Positions 44,901-51,616 of a stretch of DNA of 64,000 nt are shown here, piece after piece (positions within the stretch are counted from its first letter, which is position 1; every line of letters starts with the position of its first letter). The DNA is from CAKZNE01 sp963976435. GTDB taxonomy: Bacteria; Bacteroidota; Bacteroidia; Flavobacteriales; Schleiferiaceae. The DNA lies in assembly GCA_963976435.1 (NCBI GenBank), contig CAXBKQ010000008.1, positions 1-64,000 on the forward strand, in the 5' to 3' direction. The notes beneath the pieces are model-generated. The model was not told where the DNA came from, ran no database searches, and saw only the letters and a program-made list of their open reading frames with translations. A program made the translations under genes and the position numbers.

Positions 44901-45807
44901 TGGCAATGATGTGGTTGTAAGTCAAATCGCTGGTTTACCTTCTGGTAGCCTATTCCCTGAAGGAATTACTACAATTACTTATGTTGCTCTAGACACGGTT
45001 ACTGGAGCTACGGATACCAGTAGCTTCAACATTACTATTGGTAATTGTACTCCAAGCCATTGCCCTGCAAAAGGTATTTGCTCAAATTATGAGTGGATCA
45101 ATAGAATTGAAATGGGTTCTATAGACAATACCTCAGGAAATGATAATGGCTATGCTGACTATAGCAATCATGTAACACATCATAATAAAAACCAGAAGGT
45201 TTATTTCAAATTACACCCAGGTTTCCAAGGTTCTAAATACAAGGAATATTGGAGAATATTCGTAGACTGGAATAATGATGGTGATTTTAATGATTACAAG
45301 GAATGTGTTTACCAAGGAAAAGGTAAAAACAAAAAGTCTGGAAACTTCAAAGTGCCTAGTTTTGCTGCCTCTGGAAACCTTAGGGTAAGAGTGGTAATGA
45401 AATGGGGAGGTTATGCAGGTCCTTGTTCTATTTTCTCCTATGGAGAGGTAGAAGATTATAGTATTGTTGTAGATAATGCTACTGGTGCTTCTAGTAAAAC
45501 CGATAGCAATAACGGTGGCGATAACAACTTCGTTGAAGATGGACCAAGTATAAATCAAGAGCTTTTCAATCTTTATCCAAACCCAGTGCTCAGTGGTGGA
45601 GAAATGACCCTTGATATTCGTTCTGCTTCAGAAGAAGAAGTTGAAATCTCAATCGCATCTTCTACTGGTCAGCTTGTTTTTATCCAAAAATCCCAACTTA
45701 GAGAAGGAATTAATTCCTTGAGTATTAAACCTGGTGATTTAAGCGCTGGCGCTTATTTCATCCAGATTTCCAACTCAAGTGAGGCCATCCCCTTTGTTGT
45801 GAAATAA
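38926..45807 (+). CDS. Giant T9SS-exported surface protein with C-type lectin and GEVED domains
   Basis: 2293 residues, ~245 kDa. A signal peptide is followed by SHFRYGDISWR. Residues ~110-520 hold putative Ig/cadherin-like modules (for example SGLSINSSTGEVTWN). Residues ~630-1800 hold ten homologous ~80-residue repeats with the pattern T-x-Y-L-D-x-x-G-x-A to D-I-D-N-G-S-x-D-x-C-G-I to V-T-D-x-N-G-N; the seventh is HYR-like. Repeats 4 and 6 are split by a ~190-residue insert (residues ~922-1114 and ~1269-1461) with a jelly-roll-like motif YYRKTFNL and FINGHL. A C-type lectin domain follows at ~1860-1995 (WIGLNDV, NEPNN, GKWYDRREC). A GEVED domain is at ~2050-2183 (FVDWNNDGDFND, YGEVEDYSIVV). 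The end is a T9SS type A sorting domain (NLYPNPV to PFVVK). It is probably a cell-surface adhesin. Confidence 0.9.
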   Translation: MKKITQASIIFMIAVFASFSASGSHFRYGDISWRIDDSDATGKTIEFRVNTGWRVSPYVSLNYGGNVPQNFTGAANGAQYYTGTKTYTFPNNGTYRVYYSGGAKIGNLENNANGSWYVYTDVNVGTGNNSPVTSLPAIVNVQQGLSQAKFLVPAADPDGDVLSFRLASSADGWPGVQPSGLSINSSTGEVTWNTIGKTVGDLWNMAVIISDGSGSEILVDFIMEITQQSNPPQFDYSVTPANAYSYQTSPGSTVSFSLKAFDNDPGSTVSMFASGMPTGATISPAFGATGNPITHTFSWTPTASQFGQYLVNFTAQDNNGVQVATSVSINVSLKPVFDVPPTPVAGAHGTVVSPGTLITYTVQASDPDPADVVQIISMEGKNHMGQAIPIYAGASFSALPSPAGNPTSGIFSWTPTQAQWGHKHVYFTAQDSYGDQTVHEVSQLVNTPPVFASSPVLTADVGQLYTYNIQVSDPDQPYGDMLSIFGITLPSWLSVTDNGDGTATLSGTPSQADAGINSITIQSEDLHHHDDPRGVIQQLFDITVNVCQPITYNSNFSPVECVGGTTTLNYSVSGGSAPYTIIDQNGNVLNATAQEGVVYTANVTTGVYNYSITDANGCPGTGSDNINQLDNTAPTVNTQSITVYLDASGTANILASDIDNGSYDNCGIANLSLDISSFSCSDIGNNLVELTVTDNNGNSNAAGAIVTVFDTVSPTVLTNSTTIYLDHYGNASLSASAVDNGSNDACGISSISINRGLFTCSDVGANTVILTVNDNKGNTSTGTAIVTVLDTVSPLVNTNNVTVYLDSSGSGSIKVFDIDNGSSDNCGVSFFNLDQSDFDCSDIGVNTVNLTVFDINGNSSTGPATVTVIDDIAPIAIAQDFTVNLDANGNASISASDIDNGSYDSCGIASITVNPSTFNCSDVDGDQSLRIITDSTWTLSTVVDSSTALSFPWPGAQFIPPVSTFNLPVVLGQPYGYPSINVVPGSDLINANSHITYYRKTFNLTSVDQLGARLQLAVDDDCEIFINGHLLVGEYAFISATFQGLPMDLFIDTTGAITNGYNGGDAFGYFTTTSLDSIFVLGENEIIVALRNRVGGDRGGLSMVMDVFADFDGNEVTLTVTDSNGNTSTAQASVTVVDPVAPNVISQGATVYLDANGNATVNASDVDNGSNDACGIEGLSLDVSSFTCANVGANTVNLTATDINGNSATASAIVTVVDSTLPDVITQDITVYLDANGNASIAASDIDNGSSDNCAVASLAVSPSNFNCSDVDGDNSLQIVTDSTWTLSTVVDSSTALTFPWVGAPFVPAVSTFSLPVVLGQPYGYPSIVIVPGSDLINANKHVTYYRKTFNLSSISQLASRIRLSVDDDLEIFINGHLIAGEYAFNASSFQGVPHDVLFDQAGNVTNGYNGGDTYGYVSSTPLDSIFVLGQNEIIVALRNRVGGDRGGLSMVIDIFADFQGNAVNLAVTDVNGNTATGAANVIVVDTIAPVLVQVPSSFTSYTLGNDCTPPVFWLPPSATDACAVQSVTGTHHPGDHFPVGVTTVTYTALDIYGNSSTASFDVTVVDTIAPTAICNSISIGLDATGNALISAADIDGGSIDACGIASTSIDVSSFGPSDVGAQTVTLTVVDIYGNTATCSSIVNVIDTIAPSVVCQDIVVGLGSNGLADITAADIDNGSGDATGIASMTIDNSSFSCGNIGANTVVLTVVDNSGNSSTCVATVTVIDTIAPVIVSQNITIQLSSAGQAIISPSDLDGGSTDACGIDSYDIDMNSFGCNDLGQNTVLFSVTDVNGNTASQLVTVTVEEGFVLNMQTLPDVDVACNVPLLGKIINWTIPQVTTSTSCAPDACPAGNNIAGFTYLGTHDGHRYFRSKSCNYSWNQANAAAQAAGGHLAVINTSAENHFLACRVQGSYSWIGLNDVASEGQHEWVNGEAISYTNWAHNEPNNTGGYYCGPSCYGQGADQVALRRWSGKWYDRRECNKHEFIMEVPCGNDVVVSQIAGLPSGSLFPEGITTITYVALDTVTGATDTSSFNITIGNCTPSHCPAKGICSNYEWINRIEMGSIDNTSGNDNGYADYSNHVTHHNKNQKVYFKLHPGFQGSKYKEYWRIFVDWNNDGDFNDYKECVYQGKGKNKKSGNFKVPSFAASGNLRVRVVMKWGGYAGPCSIFSYGEVEDYSIVVDNATGASSKTDSNNGGDNNFVEDGPSINQELFNLYPNPVLSGGEMTLDIRSASEEEVEISIASSTGQLVFIQKSQLREGINSLSIKPGDLSAGAYFIQISNSSEAIPFVVK
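41691..42267 (+). repeat. First copy of the inserted domain in the giant protein
   Basis: Encodes ~192 residues breaking repeat 4 between SDV and NEVTLTVTD. The copy at 42732-43308 is clearly homologous (shared TDSTWTLSTVVDSSTAL, VVLGQPYGYPS, RVGGDRGGLSMV). Many third-codon positions differ, so the duplication is not recent. Confidence 0.85.
42732..43308 (+). repeat. Second copy of the inserted domain in the giant protein
   Basis: Encodes ~192 residues breaking repeat 6 at the same point as the first copy. Repeats 4-5 and 6 therefore look like a duplicated unit of insert-bearing repeat plus plain repeat. Confidence 0.85.
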
Positions 45808-45840
45808 TAGTCAATAAATAGTTTTCAATAACTATTTTGT

Positions 45841-45878
45841 AAAACGGCCTTCATTTAATTATGAAGGCCGTTTTTTTT
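45841..45878 (+). terminator. Terminator of the giant surface-protein gene
   Basis: A 14-bp stem with AACGGCCTTCAT/ATGAAGGCCGTT, a 6-nt loop and eight T residues, 34 nt after the stop codon. Confidence 0.92.
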
Positions 45879-46137
45879 GTCGTTCGTCAACTACATATTT
45901 TTTCAACAAAAACTAAAGCCCAGAAGACTCTAAGCTCATAGTTTTACCCAAGCTAAAAACAGGATAGTTGAATCTAAAAGGTAATTAGCGTTACGAAGGC
46001 CTAGGATCCAAAAGCTTGTTAGTTATTTCTGAATTGATTTGGAATGTTTAACACTATGGTGAGAAGATCTCTACTTAAGGATTTTAATTGTCGGTTTTAT
46101 TCTTGCTCTTCGTCGGGAAAGCAGCATGAGTAATTTA

Positions 46138-46168
46138 AGGGAGGCATTTATGCCTCCCTTTTTTTTTG
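46138..46168 (+). terminator. Second intrinsic terminator before the convergent lipoprotein gene
   Basis: A perfect palindromic stem GGGAGGCAT-TT-ATGCCTCCC is followed by nine T residues on the plus strand. On the minus strand the tail is weaker, but it could also serve the lipoprotein gene ending at 46233. No plus-strand gene lies between it and the previous terminator. Confidence 0.8.
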
Positions 46169-46232
46169 AAAATGGCGCCTATCTATTTCGAAGCTAAAAA
46201 TTTCCCTTAAGCTCTTCCAAGAAACTGGCGCT

Positions 46233-46850
46233 TTATGGGGCAATAGAATTTAAAACCAATTCTTGATTTTTATATTTATAAGTTCTCTTTTCAATGCTAT
46301 CACTGAGATGATAAGTATCTGTATCAAATGCCCGAAATTCTGTGTGAAGTTCCCCCTTTCCTATTGAAATAATACTTTCAGAACTTTGTCCTTTGCCGCC
46401 ATAAAAATTATGAGGCATTTTATTCCACTTGTCCTTATCCCAAATATATAAATGCCAATTTGTGCTATACAAATTCCCTAGGCTTGGACCCCAAATAGAT
46501 TCTATGGCAAAATCATCATTACCATCTCCATTTAAATCCCCAATCCTAAGGCTGGATTTTTCCAAACTATAATATTCATGAATCAAATCTTCCATTTCCG
46601 AATTGGTAGATTCTTCATGGAAAACAATTTTATAGTTTCCATAATTATCAAAACCAGATTGTACAATTTTATAGGTATCCAAATTTTTTAAAATATCATT
46701 TGCAGCCAACTGGATAATTTTTACACTATCCAATCTCAATGATTCTTGTGATCTATTTGAGGAGGTCTTTTGCTCGTTTGAACTTGTTTCGTTTGTACAA
46801 GAAAATAAAATGGATGATGAGAGTAGGATTCTAAGGGAGTATCTTAACAA
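46233..46850 (-). CDS. Lipoprotein with an EF-hand-like calcium loop
   Basis: Lipobox LLSSSILFSC at the N-terminus, then a Ser/Asn-rich linker. The segment RIGDLNGDGNDDFAI is a D-x-N-x-D-x-x-D/N loop as in FG-GAP/VCBS-type calcium sites. The rest is beta-rich with aromatic residues. 205 residues, no recognised family. It lies 31 nt downstream of the subtilisin-like protease on the same strand, so co-transcription is likely. Confidence 0.65.
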   Translation of the reverse strand: MLRYSLRILLSSSILFSCTNETSSNEQKTSSNRSQESLRLDSVKIIQLAANDILKNLDTYKIVQSGFDNYGNYKIVFHEESTNSEMEDLIHEYYSLEKSSLRIGDLNGDGNDDFAIESIWGPSLGNLYSTNWHLYIWDKDKWNKMPHNFYGGKGQSSESIISIGKGELHTEFRAFDTDTYHLSDSIEKRTYKYKNQELVLNSIAP

Positions 46851-46881
46851 AATATATCTTTTTGTGGATTAATTGAACTTA

Positions 46882-48534
46882 TTAATGTCCTTCTACTATT
46901 AGTTTTTTTGTGCAGATTACAGTTTGCCTGGCATCTGTGAAACAAATAAAATAAATGCCATTGCTTAATTCGGAAACATCTAAACTTCCATTGATGGCAA
47001 GCTCCTTTTTATCGAATTCCAACAGTATTGATCCTAATGCATCGCAAACTTTTATTTTTGAAAAATCTTTTTCAGACTTAAAGAAAATTAAATCAGCAGC
47101 GGGATTGGGGAAAATTTGAAAGCCATTTTCCAAGGGGCTTTTTTCCTCCCTACCAACAGCTTCAGCCTTAAGCGCGGCAAATGCATTTACACGACCGGCG
47201 CCATAATAAATATCAAATCCTGGTATATCCTCGCTTGGGTCGCCTACCTCATCCTCTGCAGTATTTCTCAGGATATTTCGCAAATCTTCTGGTTGTCTTA
47301 GTGGATCTTGTGCCAATAGGAGTGCACAAATTCCTGTTACCAAAGGAGTTGCTTGAGATGTACCTCCCCAATAACTATTGTAATTATTATTGGAAGAATG
47401 ACTTAATCCATATATATAATTACCGGGGGCCACTACATCAATATGACTTCCAAAATTACTCCCACTTGTAGCACTCCAAAAAAATGGTGAAGATCTTTCA
47501 TCATTAGGGTTAGTAGACCCTACAGCAATGGTTTTTGCAAGTCCGGCAGGGTAATAGGTTACTTGATTATTTTCATTCATCATACAGGCAATTATAGTTA
47601 CCCCATTTTGATAGGCATAATCCACTGCATCATCCATCAATTGTGAAAATCCACTTCCACCAACAGACATATTAATGATGCGTGCACCATTGTCAACTGC
47701 ATAATATATCCCATCTGCAAACCAGGAATAAAGTCCAAAATTATTGCCATCCAAGATTTTACCTGTAAGTATTTTACAATACCAATCCACACCTGCAAAA
47801 CCTATATTATTATTGGCCTTAGCCGCAATAATTCCAGTTACATTGGTTCCATGGCCATGATCATCCTTTGGATGATTATCATCATTGGCAAAATCCCATC
47901 CATTAATATCATCCACATAGCCATTATTATCTTCATCTGCACCATCCACCGTGTCGAAAGGATTTATCCACAAACGGCCTTCCATCTCCGGATGATCTAG
48001 TTTTAAACCGGCATCTAAAACAGCTACTATTAAGGTAGAATCTCCCCTTTCAATATCCCATGCCGTGTCCATATCCACGTCGGCATCTGCTGTAGCCGGT
48101 GAAAGATTGAAGCTTCCATCATTTCTCAATCCCCACTGACTGGAAAATTTAAAATCGTTGGGAAGGGTGGATTGGCTTCCTTTTACACCAGCTCCTCTTC
48201 CAATATAATTGGGTTCAACATATTCGAAAAAATCGGTTTGTAAATATTTTGCAATTAGAAGATCTATGTTTTGCTCTTTGTCAAACTTTAGCACAAAAGC
48301 TTTTGCCTGCGACCTATTCCCGGTTCTTAAAATTTCAATTACTCCAAATTCCTTATTTAAAATATCGATGGAGTTTATTCCAAAACGATTAAATTCCATT
48401 TGGCTTTGATAGTTTTCTGAAAGACTCTCCTTAAATTTTAGAATTAGATATTCAGAGGAATGGGGCTCGAGCTTTTGGCCAATACCCGAATAAGAAAAAA
48501 GGACTAGACTGAGGAAAAGGAAGACAGTTTTCAT
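46882..48534 (-). CDS. Subtilisin-like S8 protease with T9SS sorting domain
   Basis: Secreted serine protease. Signal peptide, then an inhibitor-type propeptide (~residues 20-115), then the catalytic domain with Asp174 (AVLDAGLKLDHPE), His228 (GHGTNVTG) and Ser393 (GGTSQATPLV). All three residues of the triad are present, as is the oxyanion-asparagine region near INMSVGG. The C-terminal ~80 residues (FQIFPNPAADLIFFKS to KKLIVEG) form a type A T9SS sorting domain. 550 residues. Located beside another T9SS substrate, the giant surface protein, and next to a LuxR-type regulator on the same strand. Confidence 0.93.
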   Translation of the reverse strand: MKTVFLFLSLVLFSYSGIGQKLEPHSSEYLILKFKESLSENYQSQMEFNRFGINSIDILNKEFGVIEILRTGNRSQAKAFVLKFDKEQNIDLLIAKYLQTDFFEYVEPNYIGRGAGVKGSQSTLPNDFKFSSQWGLRNDGSFNLSPATADADVDMDTAWDIERGDSTLIVAVLDAGLKLDHPEMEGRLWINPFDTVDGADEDNNGYVDDINGWDFANDDNHPKDDHGHGTNVTGIIAAKANNNIGFAGVDWYCKILTGKILDGNNFGLYSWFADGIYYAVDNGARIINMSVGGSGFSQLMDDAVDYAYQNGVTIIACMMNENNQVTYYPAGLAKTIAVGSTNPNDERSSPFFWSATSGSNFGSHIDVVAPGNYIYGLSHSSNNNYNSYWGGTSQATPLVTGICALLLAQDPLRQPEDLRNILRNTAEDEVGDPSEDIPGFDIYYGAGRVNAFAALKAEAVGREEKSPLENGFQIFPNPAADLIFFKSEKDFSKIKVCDALGSILLEFDKKELAINGSLDVSELSNGIYFICFTDARQTVICTKKLIVEGH

Positions 48535-48634
48535 GATATTGACGAGCTTGAATATTAGGTGTTAATTTCAAAAAACATAAAGGTAAAAAAATCAATGACA
48601 AGGCCTTTATTTCATTATCCCCTAGCTAATAAAC

Positions 48635-49318
48635 CTATTTGGTCTTCACTAATTTCTCAACCAAGGCAAACTGATATAATTCAACCATATTCTTTACTCC
48701 TAATTTGTGGAAAATTCTGGATTTATAGGTGCCTATGGAAGATTTATGAAGATGAAGAATATTGCAAATTTCGGTTACAGACTTACCTTTAAGGAGTAAA
48801 GATAGAATTTCAGATTCTCTTGATGAAAGAGTATTTATCCCATTCTCCTTGCCAATGGTCCTGCATGTCATATACTCCAATAAATCTTCACCAGAAAAGT
48901 ATTTACGATTGTTTAAAATGGTGTTTATGGCATAAAGCATCTCATTATCGTCTACCCCCTTCTCTACAAAGCCTCGGATTCCAAGCTCCAATAACCTTCT
49001 TATATAAAGTATTGGAGATTCCATTGATAAAATTAAAATTTTAACCTTGGGGATTTCGGCTAGAATCTTTTCAATCAAAACCGTTATTTCCATATCTGGA
49101 AGGTTGATATCCAAAATAACTAGATCGAATATATCAGTCTTATTCTTGCTGATAATTTCCTTTTGTTCCTTCTTTTTTAATCGAATAATCGATAAGGCCT
49201 CCGTGGCATTTAATGCACTATAAATACATTTAAAAAGTTTGTTTCGATTCAAAAAAGATTTTAAACCCATTATTACAATCGGATGATCGTCGACAATTAA
49301 AACAGATTTTGCAGTCAT
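48635..49318 (-). CDS. LuxR/NarL-type response regulator with extended receiver
   Basis: Receiver with DD at 10-11 and phospho-acceptor Asp70 in LVILDINLPDM. A ~15-residue lysine-rich insert before that strand (KKKEQKEIISKNK) makes the domain longer than usual. The HTH is LSSRESEILSLLLKGKSVTEICNILHLHKSSIGTYKSRIFHKLGV. No kinase is adjacent. It is upstream of the S8 protease on the same strand with a 100-nt gap, so it could regulate or be expressed separately. Confidence 0.88.
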   Translation of the reverse strand: MTAKSVLIVDDHPIVIMGLKSFLNRNKLFKCIYSALNATEALSIIRLKKKEQKEIISKNKTDIFDLVILDINLPDMEITVLIEKILAEIPKVKILILSMESPILYIRRLLELGIRGFVEKGVDDNEMLYAINTILNNRKYFSGEDLLEYMTCRTIGKENGINTLSSRESEILSLLLKGKSVTEICNILHLHKSSIGTYKSRIFHKLGVKNMVELYQFALVEKLVKTK

Positions 49319-49788
49319 AGGCAGAATTTAAGCCCGAGTAAAATATAACCCTTCTTAATCCTTAATTGTAGAAAAAACACTAAACCAAAGTAGAATTATT
49401 TGCGGGGCTTACTATAATTCATTTTGTTTAAACCATTATAAAACAATAACTTATCTAAGCATGGTTCTACAGCGGGAAAAATGATTCATTGTAGTGATGC
49501 AGAAAAAATAGGAGTCTAAAAACCTAAAAATAAATTGACAATAAAAATCAACAATGGAAAAACTTATAAATTCATAGACCTTGAATTCTAATGCAATTTC
49601 ACAGAGAAAAAGGCTCAAAGTTTTTCTTATTTCACAATCATTTTTGAAAAGAATGATGATGACAATGGATGCTCATCCTCCCAATTTCACAAAACAAAAG
49701 AGTGCTCTATAGTCCGAATTTAATTTAACCATTTGGGTCTAAAATTTCCCCTGGTCAAACAATTTTCCTTTAATCCAAATTGCCTTAA
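49319..49788. other. AT-rich intergenic region, no gene recognised
   Basis: Contains only a weak inverted repeat ATCATT/AATGAT around 49637-49658. I see no open frame with coding character longer than a dozen codons. Confidence 0.5.
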
Positions 49789-50505
49789 TTATTTAGTATT
49801 TGCTGCCTTCAATTTTGAAATTGAAAAAAAATGTAAATAATAAGCCAAGGGTACCAAAATTCCAGGTAGCAAAACAACTGGCCATTGAGTTACTATGGTA
49901 TTGGCAGGATCATTCATAAAAACCCTTAAAACACTTGGAGTTGACATAATTGCGATAGCTACAATATTCCCGAGTAATAAAAGGCCTAAAATATTCCAAA
50001 TCATCAAGGCGGATCTTTTCATTTTGTTTCCTGAAATACAAAAAATGACCATTAGAGGTGCAGATATTCCGGCGAGAATATCAAAATTTCTTCCTTCAAA
50101 AGTCATTTGAATAGGGATAATTTCATCCAAAAATAAAATCCAAAGTAGAATTTCCACTGCTATTCTAAAAGTTTGAAGATACACTATTGATTTTTGGGAA
50201 ATATTCGCCAAAAGCTCTTTCATAATAGAACTTCGCAAAAGAATTACCAGAACAATAAGCGGAGGAATTATCACAATAATAAAGGGTGGCGGAATTTTGT
50301 TGAAATCTCCAATAAAGCCTGAAATTGAAACTATTGCCAAAAAAGAAATCCAGAGAAAAATTCCTATTAAAAACCGGCTTTTCACTTTTTTCCTTTTGGC
50401 TTTATCCATTTTTCCAGAAGCTCTAATGATCCCAGCGTAAAGAATAATAATACAGACAAGGCTTACTAAAATAAAACCTAATTCTGCCATAAGTTTGAGG
50501 TCCAT
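49789..50505 (-). CDS. Polytopic membrane protein, unknown
   Basis: 238 residues with seven hydrophobic segments, from LGFILVSLVCIIILYAGII at the N-terminus to VVLLPGILVPLAYYLHFF near the C-terminus, separated by short basic loops (ASGKMDKAKRKKVKSR). No catalytic motif is recognisable. This kind of seven-helix protein occurs in many Bacteroidota under no known function. Monocistronic between non-coding DNA and RidA. Confidence 0.65.
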   Translation of the reverse strand: MDLKLMAELGFILVSLVCIIILYAGIIRASGKMDKAKRKKVKSRFLIGIFLWISFLAIVSISGFIGDFNKIPPPFIIVIIPPLIVLVILLRSSIMKELLANISQKSIVYLQTFRIAVEILLWILFLDEIIPIQMTFEGRNFDILAGISAPLMVIFCISGNKMKRSALMIWNILGLLLLGNIVAIAIMSTPSVLRVFMNDPANTIVTQWPVVLLPGILVPLAYYLHFFSISKLKAANTK

Positions 50506-50573
50506 AGTTTGGGATTTTTAAAATTTTGAGTTTCAAATTTATTAAGCCATCCTAAAAAAAAATTAGAAAAGTG

Positions 50574-50951
50574 CTAAGCAACTGCAATGGCTGAAATTTC
50601 AACATTCACATTTTTTGGTAAGCAAGAAACCTGCACTGTTTCCCGGGCAGGAGGATCGCTTTTAAAATAAGAACCATAAACCTCATTGATATTGGAAAAC
50701 TGCCCCATATCACTAATAAAAATGGAACATTTCACAATATTGGAATAATCCATCCCTGCCTCATTTAATATGCTACCTAAATGTTTCATCACTCTATGTG
50801 TTTCTTCTTTTACATCTTCAATATGCAATTGGCCTGTTTTAGGATCCATGGCAATTTGCCCAGAAATGTATAAGGTGTTATCTACCAATACCGCCTGATT
50901 ATAAGGGCCTATGGGTGCTGGTGCTAAGTCTGTATTTATAATTTTCTTCAT
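50574..50951 (-). CDS. ridA: RidA family enamine/imine deaminase
   Basis: Hydrolyses reactive enamine intermediates from serine/threonine dehydratases. 125 residues beginning MKKIINTDLAPAPIGPYNQAV, with the SGQIAMDP motif, the arginine PPARETVQVS and the ending VNVEISAIAVA, all RidA/YjgF signatures. It is divergent from the amidotransferase gene. Confidence 0.93.
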   Translation of the reverse strand: MKKIINTDLAPAPIGPYNQAVLVDNTLYISGQIAMDPKTGQLHIEDVKEETHRVMKHLGSILNEAGMDYSNIVKCSIFISDMGQFSNINEVYGSYFKSDPPARETVQVSCLPKNVNVEISAIAVA

Positions 50952-51021
50952 TGTTAAAAATTTTATTTTAATTCATTTTATTATTTCGATTTTTGCCTTC
51001 CAGACCACTAAAGTAAAATTG

Positions 51022-51603
51022 TTGAAGCTATTATTGATTGATAATTACGATTCATTTACATTTAATTTGCTTCACTACCTAGAGCAATTGTGTGAAAATA
51101 TCACGGTTAAACGGAATGATGAAATAGGCCTGAAGGATATTGAAGACTTTTCTCATATCGTCCTTTCCCCTGGCCCTGGTTTGCCTAAAGATGCAGGTAT
51201 TTGTTTGGATGTAATTAAAACCTATTCCAGTAAAAAATCTATTTTGGGTATTTGTCTTGGTCATCAAGCTATTGCAGAGTATTTTGGTTTTAATCTTTAT
51301 AATCAAGAAAAAGTTGCCCATGGAAGGATGGAGGAAATCAATAAATCATTTTCAGAATCTTGGTTATTAAAAGGAATACCCGATCATTTTAAAGTTGGTC
51401 TTTACCATTCTTGGGCCGTAAATTTTTCAGGAGAAAATAAACAATTCCAAGCTGTAGCGGAATCTTCGCGAGGAATAAATATGGCTTTTGAGCATCGGCA
51501 TTTGGCCATTGCAGGTCTACAATTCCATCCAGAATCGATAATGAGTGAATACGGAATAGAAATTTTAAAAAATTGGTTGTTTCACCAACCTAAGGATTTA
51601 TAG
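51022..51603 (+). CDS. Glutamine amidotransferase of PabA/TrpG type
   Basis: Supplies ammonia to an aminodeoxychorismate or anthranilate synthase. Class I amidotransferase with DNYDSFTFNL at the N-terminus, nucleophile Cys78 in GICLGHQ, LSPGPGLPKDAG, and the HPES motif (LQFHPESIMSEYG). Translation probably begins at TTG 51022 (or the adjacent TTG 51019), giving 194 residues, the family length. The open frame runs much further upstream through RidA, which is not plausible. PabA and TrpG cannot be told apart without its partner, which is absent here. Confidence 0.87.
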   Translation: MKLLLIDNYDSFTFNLLHYLEQLCENITVKRNDEIGLKDIEDFSHIVLSPGPGLPKDAGICLDVIKTYSSKKSILGICLGHQAIAEYFGFNLYNQEKVAHGRMEEINKSFSESWLLKGIPDHFKVGLYHSWAVNFSGENKQFQAVAESSRGINMAFEHRHLAIAGLQFHPESIMSEYGIEILKNWLFHQPKDL

Positions 51604-51616
51604 AATCAATCCGGGA

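Larger units (their letters stand above)
45808..46232. other. Intergenic region with two terminators
   Basis: Holds the strong terminator of the giant gene and a second strong hairpin terminator at 46138-46168. No gene is seen between them. Confidence 0.5.

Noticed and set aside
39478..45558. Leftward frames of 60-115 codons inside the giant protein gene
   Set aside because: Shadows of the repetitive coding strand; several share the same sequence because the repeats do.
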